From the NCBI GenBank assembly GCA_021108435.1, contig JAIOQY010000128.1, positions 1 through 60,345 of the forward strand: 60,345 nt of DNA, written 5' to 3'. This DNA comes from Candidatus Aegiribacteria sp. Lineage in GTDB: Bacteria; Fermentibacterota; Fermentibacteria; Fermentibacterales; JCC-6. Every line of letters begins with the position of its first letter. The stretch's first letter is position 1. Below are positions 26,799-36,007 of this stretch, piece after piece. Below the pieces are notes generated by a model, which was given only the letters and a program-made list of their open reading frames with translations, was not told where the DNA came from and did no database searches. The position numbers and the translations under genes were made by a program.

Positions 26799-27479
26799 AT
26801 GTTGATTCAATTCGTTTTTTCAATGGCTCTTCTGATTGCATCCGGATCCAACATGGAGATAAATGGCGATTTCGTTGAAGCGGGAGCCGCTTATCAGGAA
26901 GAAAACGATTCAAGTGGAGAAGTGCGGATATTGAGCAGGTTTCTTGAGGAGGCTCTTTATTCGGGTCAGAACAGGCATGCTTATAATCTTATTCTGATTC
27001 TTGAACTGTATCCTATTGATCCCGGATACTTTGAATATTGGTACGCCAGATTAGCATGGAGCTGCGGTATTTCGGAATTCGCATGCCGTCGCCTTGATTC
27101 CCTTAATGCTGATCAATGGCTCAAGACAAGGGCTGCTGGACTCGCATCACAGTTCAGGGGAAATGCGGAACTGGCTGTACAGTATTACAGGGAATCCTGG
27201 ACATCAGCGAGGACATCAAGGGAGCGCTATTATTCCGCACTTGATCTTAGTTTTGCCCTGTTGCAGACAGGAGACTATTCAGAAGCTGAAATGATTGCTT
27301 CATTTCTTGCTGAGAATTTTCCCGGAGAGGGGATACCTCTTATCGCTCTGGGACTCATTCATTATGAACAGAATCGATTCGGACCCGCTATGACCGTTCT
27401 GCAATCCGTATTCACTGGAGAAACCTATACCGCAACTGCAAGAACATTTGCCGGAATGTTACTGGAGGATCTGGAATGA
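26799..27479 (+). CDS. Secreted TPR-repeat protein, unknown function
   Basis: From ATG 26799 the product is 226 aa, with a signal peptide (MLIQFVFSMALLIASGS) and then helix-pair repeats typical of TPRs (ALLQTGDYSEAEMIASFLAE; IALGLIHYEQNRFGPAMTVL). The frame is open further upstream inside the previous gene, but the signal peptide starts at this ATG. It overlaps the next gene by four bases. Probably a periplasmic scaffold; partner unknown. Confidence 0.75.
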   Translation: MLIQFVFSMALLIASGSNMEINGDFVEAGAAYQEENDSSGEVRILSRFLEEALYSGQNRHAYNLILILELYPIDPGYFEYWYARLAWSCGISEFACRRLDSLNADQWLKTRAAGLASQFRGNAELAVQYYRESWTSARTSRERYYSALDLSFALLQTGDYSEAEMIASFLAENFPGEGIPLIALGLIHYEQNRFGPAMTVLQSVFTGETYTATARTFAGMLLEDLE

Positions 27480-28399
27480 GTGATTTGTCAAGTATCTTCA
27501 GGCGTATTCTGAAGAAATCGTTCCCAGGGAGCTATAATAAAAGGAATGTGATTCATTTCCCGAAAAGCATTCTGCACCCATCCCGGATAGTGATTTACAG
27601 CGGACCTGCCACTTCAGATATATGGCCGGCCATGTACCTGACAGATATGCTTCAGAATGCTTATCCGAAAACCAATACTTCAATAATCTGCAATCTGGAC
27701 GATGGCGAACTCTTGAACATGCTTCAGTGGAAACCACAGATCTACTTCTATGAAAAGCATCCGAGTATCCCTAGTCTTCTTGATGATGAGAATCTCGAAG
27801 ATGATATTTTATTTTTCTATCCCTACACGACAATTGATAATAACACGGGAAAACTTCTGATGAGTTCAGGAGCCGGTATCAGGATTGCGCCGCTGGAAAC
27901 TGATTCACCCTATATCAATCTTAGAATAAGAACTGAATCCACAGATTATCCGACTGTACTTCATCAGATATGCAGTGCGCTGGGAATCAACTCGCAAACA
28001 ACCTGGAAACCGGTTATTCAGCAGCAGGTTATGGAACATGCGGAGAATCTGACGGCTCCTGTATCCGGACGCCATCTGCCATATATAGTCACCTCTTCAA
28101 CAGCGCTCTCAATTCTGGAAAAGCACAGAGCAGAGATTCCACTCAGAACCGTTTCACTTTCAGGCAAATCAATCGATTTCGAAAACCTGGAAAGAGAAAC
28201 AAGAGCAGCGATGATAGCCGATTCGGAAGCGGTCGCAACCGATTCAGAAGATTTATGGTGTGACGCCTGTGCTCTTGGTATACCTGTAGTCGCACTGGAT
28301 ACATCTGGTACTTTTATCAAATGGAGTAATAATTCCACGGTTTCGAATGAGAGTGAGTTTATTGAAGCCTGGTCCCAGCTGCTCAGAAAAGGCTGGTGA
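27476..28399 (+). CDS. Heptosyltransferase-like (GT9-related) protein, divergent
   Basis: 307 aa. A Rossmann-like opening (HPSRIVIYSGPATSDIWPAM) and a second half with ADSEAVATDSEDLWCDACALG then VVALDTSG resemble the NDSGxxHLAxAxG site of GT9 enzymes in position but not in exact residues. It overlaps the true waaF-like gene downstream by four bases, which supports an LPS-core context. It could be a degenerate paralogue without catalysis. Confidence 0.5.
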   Translation: MSDLSSIFRRILKKSFPGSYNKRNVIHFPKSILHPSRIVIYSGPATSDIWPAMYLTDMLQNAYPKTNTSIICNLDDGELLNMLQWKPQIYFYEKHPSIPSLLDDENLEDDILFFYPYTTIDNNTGKLLMSSGAGIRIAPLETDSPYINLRIRTESTDYPTVLHQICSALGINSQTTWKPVIQQQVMEHAENLTAPVSGRHLPYIVTSSTALSILEKHRAEIPLRTVSLSGKSIDFENLERETRAAMIADSEAVATDSEDLWCDACALGIPVVALDTSGTFIKWSNNSTVSNESEFIEAWSQLLRKGW

Positions 28400-29316
28400 A
28401 AGATTTGTCTCTGGTTGTCAGGATTCCAAACTGGCTCGGAGACATTGTTATGGCGCTTCCGGCGCTGTCTTCGCTGGTGAATAAATATCCGGACACGACC
28501 TTCTGGAGCCGACCGGGAAACTCAGGATTGCTTCCGGTATTCTTTGGTACACGGGATATTCACGTTGAGAACAGGCTCCCTCGAATGAAATTCGACAGTC
28601 TTCTTCTGATGACGGATTCCTTCAGAACAGCTCTTCAGGGATATCTATCCGGAATATCTCAGAGAACAGGTTACTCAACAGACATGAGGAGACTTCTTCT
28701 TACGCATGCCATAAAGCCTCCTGATGACCGTAATCATCATCATTCTCTTGATTACATCGGACTATCTGATGCTATGGGTGCTCATCTCAAAGCTGATATT
28801 CCGGCTCCAAGAACAGAACCTGCGTATGAATCTCATGTTGCTTTCTTCGCAGGAGCAAAATACGGCAGCGCGAAAAGATGGCCGGGTTTTGCTGAACTTG
28901 CGTTGATGCTTCATAAAGAAACAGGACTGCCATCGGTGTTTTACGGTACTCCGGAAGAGGAATGTTTACTCAACGAGATAGCATCAAAGATACCGATGTC
29001 CTCTGCGTTAACAGATCTGGATATTGAAACTCTGGTCTCATATCTCCTTTCCGCGAGAATCGCGATAGGAAACGATTCCGGAGGAGTTCACCTCTCTGCG
29101 GCGGTTGGAACACCTACAGTTACGATATTTGGCTCTACATCGCCGATATGGACAGCTCCTCTTGGCAGAAATACAGAGGTAATGGCTTCAGAAAGATCCT
29201 GTTCTCCATGCTTCAAGCGTAAATGTCCTCATGGTAGACCACTCTGTCTTGATGATATATCTCCGGAGGAAGTCTTGAGTGCATGCGTTCGATTACTTAA
29301 GAGCGGAGACAACTGA
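28396..29316 (+). CDS. waaF: ADP-heptose:LPS heptosyltransferase (WaaF-like)
   Basis: Adds heptose to the LPS inner core from ADP-heptose. The 306-aa GT9 protein has VRIPNWLGDIVMALPAL at the N-terminus, KYGSAKRWPGFAELA near 155, the donor-site IGNDSGGVHLSAAVGTPTVT, FGSTSPIWTAPLG, and CSPCFKRKCPHGRPLCLDDI, a WaaF-type Cys-rich block. gmhB, which makes the heptose precursor, is elsewhere in the window. The start is GTG 28396, coupled to the previous gene. Confidence 0.88.
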   Translation: MKDLSLVVRIPNWLGDIVMALPALSSLVNKYPDTTFWSRPGNSGLLPVFFGTRDIHVENRLPRMKFDSLLLMTDSFRTALQGYLSGISQRTGYSTDMRRLLLTHAIKPPDDRNHHHSLDYIGLSDAMGAHLKADIPAPRTEPAYESHVAFFAGAKYGSAKRWPGFAELALMLHKETGLPSVFYGTPEEECLLNEIASKIPMSSALTDLDIETLVSYLLSARIAIGNDSGGVHLSAAVGTPTVTIFGSTSPIWTAPLGRNTEVMASERSCSPCFKRKCPHGRPLCLDDISPEEVLSACVRLLKSGDN

Positions 29317-29317
29317 T

Positions 29318-32002
29318 ATGTCAAAAGTATTGCTTGTAGACTGCTACAATATTCTCTATAGAGGACACTTCGCGATGCACAGAAATCCTCTCAGGGCACC
29401 GGATGGAACGAATACAAGCGGTCTTTATCATCTTGTCAGTGAAATACTGGATATGACAGAAAACCGTTCAGCGGATATTACGGTTGCAGTATTCGATTAC
29501 CCTGCACCAAGTTTCAGAAAGAAAATATATCCTGAATACAAATCCAACCGCCCTCCAATGCCTGAGGAGCTTATACTCCAGTCGAACCTTGCACGTAAGC
29601 TGATACCGGCTCTGGGTATTCCACTATTAGAGGAGGAGGGGCTGGAGGCTGATGACATCATAGCATCCCTGACAGCGCAGGCGCTGAAGCGGGGCGATAC
29701 CGTTGAAATACTCTCCACTGACAAGGATCTACTTCAACTTCTCGCAGATGGGGCAAAAATGCTCAGACCCGGTAGATCCGGGACTCCCATATCCATAATA
29801 CAAAGGGAGGATGTAGAAAATGTAATTGGTGTCTCTCGCGATAAGGTTGTTGATTATCTTTCTCTAACAGGTGATTCTTCGGATAATATTCCAGGGGCGA
29901 AAGGAATAGGTCCGAAATCAGCTCAAAAGCTTCTCAGGCAATTCGGCAGTGTTGATGACATATACGAAAATATCGATGATGTACTACCGGAATCTGTGCG
30001 AAACAAGCTCCAGAAAAGCATAGAATCGGTGTATCTCAGCCGAAAACTGATTTCTCTCCAACCCGCGAAGGACATAAACGCTTCAATTGACGATCTTTCA
30101 ATGAATCGTCCTGATGAAAGTGTGGCAGTCGAGATCCTGACAAAACTCGGCATGAACAGTATTCTCAGAAAATTGCATATACAGCCGGCTGGAGATCTTT
30201 TCGGCGTGCAGATTTCAAATAATCCCTGTTCCTGGTGTACAACACACATCATTAATTCGGTTGAAGAACTTGAAAGATTTGATTTTGATAATTCACATAG
30301 CTCTCTTTTAGCACTGGATACAGAATCGACATCAGTACGGCCATTTGACGCCGATATCGTTGGAATATCCTTTGCTTCATCAAAAGATACCGCTGTCTAT
30401 ATTCCTCTGGCTGGTCCTGATTCTCTCCCTGTTCCAGATATTGTCCGGATACTGAAAAACAGGCTTGAGGGAAAGAGCATAGCAGCACAGAACGGCAAGT
30501 ACGACATCCACATACTTGATTCCATAGGACTTGATATAAAGAAGATAAAGAGTGATCCCATGATTGCGGACTACCTTATTATGCCCGAAAGGCAGTCTCA
30601 TTCACTATCGGAATTATCGTATATCTGGTTGAACAAACCTATGATGAATTACAGCACAGTACTCGGCAATGCTGAAACACTTGCCGATGTCGATACAGGA
30701 AAAGTTGCTGAATACTGCGGCTGTGATTCCGCGACGGCATTTCAGCTTGCCGGAATACTCATGGATGAACTTGAAAAGGATCCGCAACTGCTCAAATTAT
30801 ATGACACACTGGAGCTGCCTCTGGTAACAGTGCTGGCGAGAATGGAAAAGCGCGGCGTTGCAATCGATCTGGAATCGCTGAATGAACTCAGGGACGAGTT
30901 CTCAACAAGAATCAGAATACTGGAAAACAACGCTTCAGAAATAGTTGGTTACCCGATGAATCTGAGCAGTCCGGCACAGGTATCAGCGGTTCTGTTTGAT
31001 ACTCTTGGACTTCCTCCTGTGAAAAAGACCAGGAAAGGAGCAAACTCTTCCAGCATAGATGTTCTGGAAAAACTCAGGGGTAAACATGAATTCGTTGAAA
31101 CAGTTATTGAGCATAGAGAACTCTCTAAATTGCTGAATACCTATATAGGAAAACTTCCTCTTTTTATCTCAGACAGGGATGGGCTTGTACATACCAGCTT
31201 CAGTCAGACAGTTACTGCTACAGGGCGTCTCAGTTCCAGCAATCCGAACCTGCAGAATATTCCTGTCAGGACAAGTCAAGGCAGAAAAGTCAGAAAATGC
31301 TTCATACCCGGAATAGAAGGGAATTACTTCATAACAGCCGATTATTCACAGATCGAGCTGCGTGTTCTTGCACATCTTGCAGGTCCTGGAAATCTCAGGG
31401 ATGCTTACAGCAAGAATCTGGACATTCACAGTTCCACAGCGCTGGCGCTGTTTGGAGATGACTCCCCTGAACACAGAAGAAAAGCTAAAGAAGTTAATTT
31501 CTCAATTCTGTACGGTATAAGCCCATGGGGCCTGAGTAACAGATTGAACATAAGCAGGGGAGAGGCTTCCGGAATAATAAACAGGTATCTTGCCACTTAT
31601 CCTGAACTTGAATTCTTCTTCAAAAAATGTATTGCAGATGCTGAAGCAACAGGCGAAACAAGAACTATTCTCGGAAGAAAGAGGAACTTCAAGGAATTTG
31701 TATCCGCAAAGGGTTCTGCTCGCAATACAATGGAGCGCATGGTAGTCAACACAATTGTACAGGGGTCAGCTGCTGACATAATAAAAATTGCAATGCTTCG
31801 GGTGGATGAAAGATTGAAGGACATTCCTTATGCAGGTCTTGTTCTTCAGGTTCACGATGAACTCGTGGCTACTGCTCCGGAAGACAGGGTAGAGGAAATA
31901 ACCGCTGTTATCAGGAAAGAAATGGAATCCGCGTATCTGCTTGAAGTTCCTCTGATCGTTGAAACGGGGAAAGGCAGAAACTGGCTCGAAGCCGGCCACT
32001 AA
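29318..32002 (+). CDS. polA: DNA polymerase I
   Basis: 894 aa with all three domains. The 5'-3' exonuclease (1-290) shows FDYPAPSFRKKIYPEYKSNR and LTGDSSDNIPGAKGIGPKSA. The 3'-5' exonuclease has an intact proofreading set: DTEST, NGKYD and the YCGCD of Exo III. The polymerase has DYSQIELRVLAHLAG, KEVNFSILYGI and QVHDE. The start is ATG 29318; the longer frame from 29279 lies within waaF. The stop at 32000-32002 abuts a hairpin repeat that opens the accessory island, and a damaged copy of its last 55 bp lies 5.9 kb downstream. Confidence 0.97.
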   Translation: MSKVLLVDCYNILYRGHFAMHRNPLRAPDGTNTSGLYHLVSEILDMTENRSADITVAVFDYPAPSFRKKIYPEYKSNRPPMPEELILQSNLARKLIPALGIPLLEEEGLEADDIIASLTAQALKRGDTVEILSTDKDLLQLLADGAKMLRPGRSGTPISIIQREDVENVIGVSRDKVVDYLSLTGDSSDNIPGAKGIGPKSAQKLLRQFGSVDDIYENIDDVLPESVRNKLQKSIESVYLSRKLISLQPAKDINASIDDLSMNRPDESVAVEILTKLGMNSILRKLHIQPAGDLFGVQISNNPCSWCTTHIINSVEELERFDFDNSHSSLLALDTESTSVRPFDADIVGISFASSKDTAVYIPLAGPDSLPVPDIVRILKNRLEGKSIAAQNGKYDIHILDSIGLDIKKIKSDPMIADYLIMPERQSHSLSELSYIWLNKPMMNYSTVLGNAETLADVDTGKVAEYCGCDSATAFQLAGILMDELEKDPQLLKLYDTLELPLVTVLARMEKRGVAIDLESLNELRDEFSTRIRILENNASEIVGYPMNLSSPAQVSAVLFDTLGLPPVKKTRKGANSSSIDVLEKLRGKHEFVETVIEHRELSKLLNTYIGKLPLFISDRDGLVHTSFSQTVTATGRLSSSNPNLQNIPVRTSQGRKVRKCFIPGIEGNYFITADYSQIELRVLAHLAGPGNLRDAYSKNLDIHSSTALALFGDDSPEHRRKAKEVNFSILYGISPWGLSNRLNISRGEASGIINRYLATYPELEFFFKKCIADAEATGETRTILGRKRNFKEFVSAKGSARNTMERMVVNTIVQGSAADIIKIAMLRVDERLKDIPYAGLVLQVHDELVATAPEDRVEEITAVIRKEMESAYLLEVPLIVETGKGRNWLEAGH

Positions 32003-32058
32003 TTAAAAAGTGACAGGCACTATTTAATTGGTACCCAGTGGTGACTGCTTTTCGAACT
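32001..32058. repeat. Island repeat, copy A (hairpin after polA)
   Basis: Starts with a 12-bp stem (AATTAAAAAGTG, loop ACAGG, CACTATTTAATT; one mismatch), continues GGTACCCAGTGGTGACTGC and ends TTCGAACT. The same ordered blocks recur at 33998 and, in part, at 35929, 37953 and 39963, always in this orientation. It could serve as the polA terminator, but the spread of related copies marks it as a dispersed element. Confidence 0.75.
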
Positions 32059-32082
32059 GCAGTACCGATCCTCATATGAATC

Positions 32083-33804
32083 TTATCTCAAACGGCATAG
32101 CCTTGTCGTCTCACAGATCTCACCAGACTGTATCCTGCATATGTACAACCCGGAAGCAACGTGTTCGCCATTCTGGCTCCTGCCATCCCAGACACAGGAG
32201 TGCTGTCCGGCTCCAAGCTCAGATTCAACCAGGGAGCAGATAATCCTGCCGGAAAGGTCATATACTTGAATTGAAGTGTATCCCGGCTCAGAAAGCTCAA
32301 ATGAGATGGATGCGGAGGAGTAGAAGGGATTCGGGCTTGTACATAGTCTAAGTCTTATAGTGGGCTCTGGTCCTATCCCTGTACCTGTAACGGTAAAGCT
32401 GATGGTATCAGCGGCAAAGGCGACGCTACCATCGAAGGCTGTCACGATCAGTTCGTTGGAGCCTACTTCTGCGAAGAGATCATCCCGGTATGTGTACTTC
32501 AGACCGGTTCCGAAGGCATACAGGTTCCAGTCCATGCCGGCAATGTAAACAACTCCGTCTGTGATGGCCGGGCTGGAGAAGATAAAATCAGAGCCGGTTG
32601 CGAAGGACCATATTTCTTCCCCGGTGTCACAATCCAAAGCATTAACTTTCGCAGTCTCCGGCCAATTCAGGATATCTCCATAGAAAACTATGCCATCAGC
32701 AATGCCGGAAGAGCCATGTTGATGACCTGGTACGGACCAGATTGTGCTTCCGTTGGATGCATCAAGACAGTGATAGGTATCAACCTGATCCGCGAAATAA
32801 AGTCTGCCGTCATGGTATGCAGGAGTTGCTGCTATGTACATACTTGGAGAAATATCTATTTCCCATATAGTAATCCCTGTTATTGCGTCAATTGCCCGTG
32901 TTTTACCGTCCTCTCCACTTATATAGATCGTACTGTCCACAACAACCGGAGATGAGTCCCAGTAGCCCTGATAACTATCGGTATTCTCCCACATGATCGA
33001 GCCAGTATTGGCATCCAAGGCATACAAAGGGGTTTCATTATTGTTATAACATGTGGGGATAAACAACATATCGTTCCAGACCGTCATGCAGCTCGCCATA
33101 CCTCCAGAAAGTGCAGCACACCATGTTTCCGCGCCTGTTTCTGCATCAAAGCAATAGGCAAAGGATTCCTCATAGTTATAGTCTTCATTACGCCCAGCAT
33201 ACACATTGCCGTCAACCACTGCAGGTGTGCTTCCACCGTGATCAGCAGCACTGGTAGCCCAGATCCTCTCACCGGTCAATGCATCCAGGCACCACAGTGA
33301 GTCGCTGGCAGTGTACAGGTAGCCGTCCTTAACTGTAACAGCATCATCAGTCATACCAGTGTGGTATTTCCATATCAGTTCGCCAGTAGCAGCATCCAGG
33401 GCATACAGGGAATCAGTACCCATGTTGGAAGGATAGTACACAATTCCATCCACGATCACCGGTGTTGGGAACTCGTGGACATCTCCAGTTACAGGCGCAG
33501 TCCAGAGTATTGTGTTGTCCGTCGGGGCTGGTGACTCTGAAAAACCAGTGTGTAGATCATTAGCCATGTAGGTGTACCAGTCTGTGTTGAGCCTGGGTAT
33601 CAGTACAACAGGCTGTCCGTTGAGTGAGTAGTGGACCGAGTCTGCTTTCTCGTTTTCGTTCTCTACAATAGCCCTGACGGTAAGCCAGTCCCCATTGTAG
33701 GTTTCACCATCCACTGGCTCTGTGATTGTAAGATTAGTGGCGGAAATTAAAATTGCTGCTGCAAGGATAGTTTCAATCATCAACAGTCTTTCATTCACTG
33801 GCAC
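32083..33804 (-). CDS. Secreted PQQ-type beta-propeller protein with C-terminal sorting domain
   Basis: 573 aa. A signal segment (MIETILAAAILISATN) is followed by an Ig-like stretch, then propeller repeats of the PQQ/outer-membrane-assembly type (YALDAATGELIWKYHTG; CLDALTGERIWA; RAIDAITGITIWEIDI). The last 85 aa is a FlgD/T9SS type A sorting domain: SPNPF, VYDLSGRII, WDGRSQNGEHVASGLYIC. That tag predicts cell-surface or extracellular delivery in FCB-type bacteria. GTG 33804 or ATG 33780 may be the start. Binding partner and any enzymatic role are unknown. It is the first gene of the island and lies on the strand opposite to polA. Confidence 0.82.
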   Translation of the reverse strand: MPVNERLLMIETILAAAILISATNLTITEPVDGETYNGDWLTVRAIVENENEKADSVHYSLNGQPVVLIPRLNTDWYTYMANDLHTGFSESPAPTDNTILWTAPVTGDVHEFPTPVIVDGIVYYPSNMGTDSLYALDAATGELIWKYHTGMTDDAVTVKDGYLYTASDSLWCLDALTGERIWATSAADHGGSTPAVVDGNVYAGRNEDYNYEESFAYCFDAETGAETWCAALSGGMASCMTVWNDMLFIPTCYNNNETPLYALDANTGSIMWENTDSYQGYWDSSPVVVDSTIYISGEDGKTRAIDAITGITIWEIDISPSMYIAATPAYHDGRLYFADQVDTYHCLDASNGSTIWSVPGHQHGSSGIADGIVFYGDILNWPETAKVNALDCDTGEEIWSFATGSDFIFSSPAITDGVVYIAGMDWNLYAFGTGLKYTYRDDLFAEVGSNELIVTAFDGSVAFAADTISFTVTGTGIGPEPTIRLRLCTSPNPFYSSASISFELSEPGYTSIQVYDLSGRIICSLVESELGAGQHSCVWDGRSQNGEHVASGLYICRIQSGEICETTRLCRLR

Positions 33805-33896
33805 TACAGTGAATTAATGAGTACGAATTCTTCAATAATGATGTGTACGATTTGATGATATCAATGATCATCAATGGTGTCAATAATACAGGCTTG

Positions 33897-33921
33897 GGGA
33901 CGGAGGAAGCACCTCCGTCCC
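33897..33921. repeat. Perfect 10-bp hairpin
   Basis: GGGACGGAGG (33897-33906), loop AAGCA, CCTCCGTCCC (33912-33921). It lies five bases before a tRNA 3'-end fragment. There is no T-run after it, so an intrinsic terminator is unlikely; a recombination-site or repeat-element structure is possible. Confidence 0.8.
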
Positions 33922-33925
33922 GACG

Positions 33926-33950
33926 TGGTACCCCTGACGGGATTCGAACC
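33926..33950 (-). other. tRNA 3'-end fragment (T-loop to CCA)
   Basis: The minus strand reads GGTTCGAATCCCGTC followed by AGGGGTACCA: a T-loop, the 3' half of its stem, the 3' acceptor strand and CCA. The 5' half of the T-stem no longer pairs (CATTGG against CCCGTC) and no anticodon arm follows. Such 3' tRNA ends are typical attachment-site remnants of tRNA-targeting elements, but the fragment is short. Confidence 0.55.
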
Positions 33951-33997
33951 AATGCTTATGGCTCCGGAATTGGAATTCTTTCGAGTAAGCTTCGTTT

Positions 33998-34056
33998 GTC
34001 ACTTTTATTAGTGGGTGGCACTGTTTTGGCACCCCGTGGTGGACAAATCTCGAACT
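33998..34056. repeat. Island repeat, copy B
   Basis: The fullest copy beside A: GTCACTTTTATT, the stem-loop AGTG-GGTGG-CACT, then TTTTGGCACCCCGTGGTGGAC and TCGAACT. It aligns block for block with copy A in the same orientation. It lies downstream of the tRNA fragment and upstream of the beta-helix gene. Confidence 0.75.
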
Positions 34057-34166
34057 CGGTTATCTATATGACCACATGATCCTGAAATTCTATTTAAATC
34101 TAGGAAACAATTCCTCCTTGAATTATCCATGCAATATCATATTGTTAAATAGGAAAGGTGGTATTC

Positions 34167-34241
34167 ATGAACGTTCTTCTCATAATTTCTACCTTGATCT
34201 TCACTATTCCAGCGGCGTCCCAATTGGCACCAACAGCGTAA
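34167..34241 (+). pseudogene. Truncated signal-peptide ORF (24 aa)
   Basis: ATG 34167, preceded by AGGAAAGGTGG, encodes MNVLLIISTLIFTIPAASQL plus four residues and then TAA. This is a complete signal peptide with nothing after it. It looks like the 5' end of a secreted-protein gene whose body was lost, fitting the recombined nature of the island. A genuine short secreted peptide cannot be excluded. Confidence 0.4.
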
Positions 34242-34272
34242 AACAATTATGCTTAGTTGGAGGTTTGATATA

Positions 34273-35727
34273 ATGTTTTATCTTCTATTTATTCTGACAA
34301 CAGTTATCCATTCAACAATCTATTTTGTTCCAGATGATTACCCAACTATCCAGCAGGCCATAGAAGAATCGGTGGATGGTGATTCTATCCTGGTCCTTCC
34401 AGGAGAATATTCGGGATTTAACTACCAGGGGAAGAACATTCATATTGAGAGTACCGCCGGCCCGGATTCAACTGTGATAAACACTTCGATATATATAGTA
34501 AGTAATGAAGGCAGGGAAGCTGTCCTGAAAGGATTTCAGATCAGCACCTTCGTCGACATGGACACATATGCCCTTGTAATAAATGGTGCCAGCCCGTCGA
34601 TTCTGGAGAATGTATTCAAGGATTATTACTGGGACATTAGTGGCGCGATGAATCAGTTGAAGAGAGGCATGATAGTTTCCCTGAACGAATCCAGCGCGCT
34701 TATCCAGGGCAACATCTTTACCAATAATTACTTTTACTGGGACTCGTATCCGGATTCACCCCGGGCGGGCGATATGTGGAGCAGCAAGTTCCTGGGCATG
34801 TGCGTTTACATAGGAAATCAGGGGAGTTCGAACTGTGCAGAGCTGCGCAATAATATTTTCAATGACAACACTGCTGTAACATACGGTGTCTATATGTTAG
34901 GCCTGTGCGTTTACACCAACGGCAGTACAATACTCGAGAACAACCTCTTTTTCAACAATGGCTTCCTCCATGGTCTTTTTGGAAGCTTCTGGTACTGTCG
35001 TGGAAACGCCCTGTGTGCTGATGGCGGTGCTGAAGTGACTGTCCGTAATTGTACATTTCATCATAACTACAATTACGAGGATTCGGGCTACATGACAGCT
35101 CTTGCGGCTATGGGAGGAGCTCAGCTGAATATATCCAGCAGTATAATCTGGGCAAACGATATATACGATAGCCCCATTATACAGTACAGTGACGTGGAAG
35201 GCGGCTGGCCGGGCACGGGTAACATTGACGAAGACCCGTGTTACTTTTCCGGTCCCCCAGATTATTACCTTAGTCCGAGTTCGCCCTGCGTTGACGCCGG
35301 TGACACTGACCCTACCTTCAACGATTCGGAGGACCCTGATAATCCAGGTTATGCCCTCTGGCCCTCACTGGGTGGTCTCAGGAATGACATGGGTACCTAC
35401 GGTGGACCTGGAGCCATCTACTGGAGCAATCCGGGAACCGGCATAGACCGGCAACCGTCCGGTGATCAGTCTACTGATCCATTCCTACTAAGCGTTTGTC
35501 CGAACCCGTGTTTCCGTTCCCCTGTCATTACCTTTGAACTGCTCGACTCTTCCATCGTCAAAATCTTGGTGTTCGATGTGACTGGCCGTATGATATACCA
35601 GGAGGTGAACTACTATTCATCAGGCAGAAATCATATGTATCCCGGCAATATGCGACCGGGTATTTACTATGCTAGAATAACCACGGGAGAATTCACAATC
35701 TCTCGATCATTCGTGGTACTGGAGTAG
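34273..35727 (+). CDS. Secreted right-handed beta-helix protein with C-terminal sorting domain
   Basis: 484 aa from ATG 34273 (GGAGG nine bases upstream). Signal peptide MFYLLFILTTVIHSTIYF, then VPDDYPTIQQAIEESVDGD, the classic start of pectate-lyase-like/NosD beta-helix proteins. Successive coils contain ENNLFFNNG, NIFNDNTAV and NCTFHHNYN. A proline-rich linker leads to a T9SS-type tail (CPNPCFRSP, VFDVTGRMIY, MRPGIYYARITTGE). Likely a surface glycan-binding or glycan-cleaving protein; no catalytic residues can be assigned. It is the only plus-strand gene of the island. Confidence 0.82.
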   Translation: MFYLLFILTTVIHSTIYFVPDDYPTIQQAIEESVDGDSILVLPGEYSGFNYQGKNIHIESTAGPDSTVINTSIYIVSNEGREAVLKGFQISTFVDMDTYALVINGASPSILENVFKDYYWDISGAMNQLKRGMIVSLNESSALIQGNIFTNNYFYWDSYPDSPRAGDMWSSKFLGMCVYIGNQGSSNCAELRNNIFNDNTAVTYGVYMLGLCVYTNGSTILENNLFFNNGFLHGLFGSFWYCRGNALCADGGAEVTVRNCTFHHNYNYEDSGYMTALAAMGGAQLNISSSIIWANDIYDSPIIQYSDVEGGWPGTGNIDEDPCYFSGPPDYYLSPSSPCVDAGDTDPTFNDSEDPDNPGYALWPSLGGLRNDMGTYGGPGAIYWSNPGTGIDRQPSGDQSTDPFLLSVCPNPCFRSPVITFELLDSSIVKILVFDVTGRMIYQEVNYYSSGRNHMYPGNMRPGIYYARITTGEFTISRSFVVLE

Positions 35728-35928
35728 ACGGATTAACATTAGAGCACAATAGTCATAGAGACTCGAAGAACTGATTTGCTGATCCTGTTTTATTCAACCT
35801 AAAAATTTGTATTATTTAACACTTGTAGAACGATTCATAAAAACCTATGCGTATTCTACACATCAAAGTCAAAGTTTTTCCAGCGATGAATAACAGGTTC
35901 CGCTTTTGTTTCCTCAATGCCTTTTTCG

Positions 35929-35959
35929 TTGGTACACCGTAGTGGACACTTTTCGAACT
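35929..35959. repeat. Island repeat, copy C (partial)
   Basis: Retains TTGGTACACCGTAGTGGACA and TTCGAACT, the right half of the repeat, but lacks the AGTG...CACT stem-loop. It lies 49 bp from the stop codon of the minus-strand fic gene, in the 280-bp gap after the beta-helix gene. That gap otherwise shows only a 7-bp inverted pair (TGTAGAA/TTCTACA). Confidence 0.6.
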
Positions 35960-36007
35960 GAGCTAAGTGTAAGCGGAGAGGTTCAAAATATCCAGAATGA
36001 ATGAAAG

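Larger units (their letters stand above)
33805..34272. other. Gene-free junction with hairpin, tRNA fragment, repeat copy B and a truncated ORF
   Basis: No full-length gene is supported here. The stretch holds, in order, a 10-bp perfect hairpin, a tRNA 3'-end fragment, repeat copy B and a 24-codon signal-peptide ORF, each listed separately. Two longer frames (33843-34079 and 34076-34273) run across these elements, lack family features and are judged spurious. Confidence 0.7.

Noticed and set aside
32360-33272. Plus-strand frames and a 62-codon minus frame over the propeller gene
   Set aside because: They lie inside the 573-aa minus-strand gene in other frames and lack ribosome binding sites or family features.
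33843-34273. Two short plus-strand ORFs between the propeller and beta-helix genes
   Set aside because: They run across the hairpin, tRNA fragment and repeat B; nothing resembling a protein family is visible.
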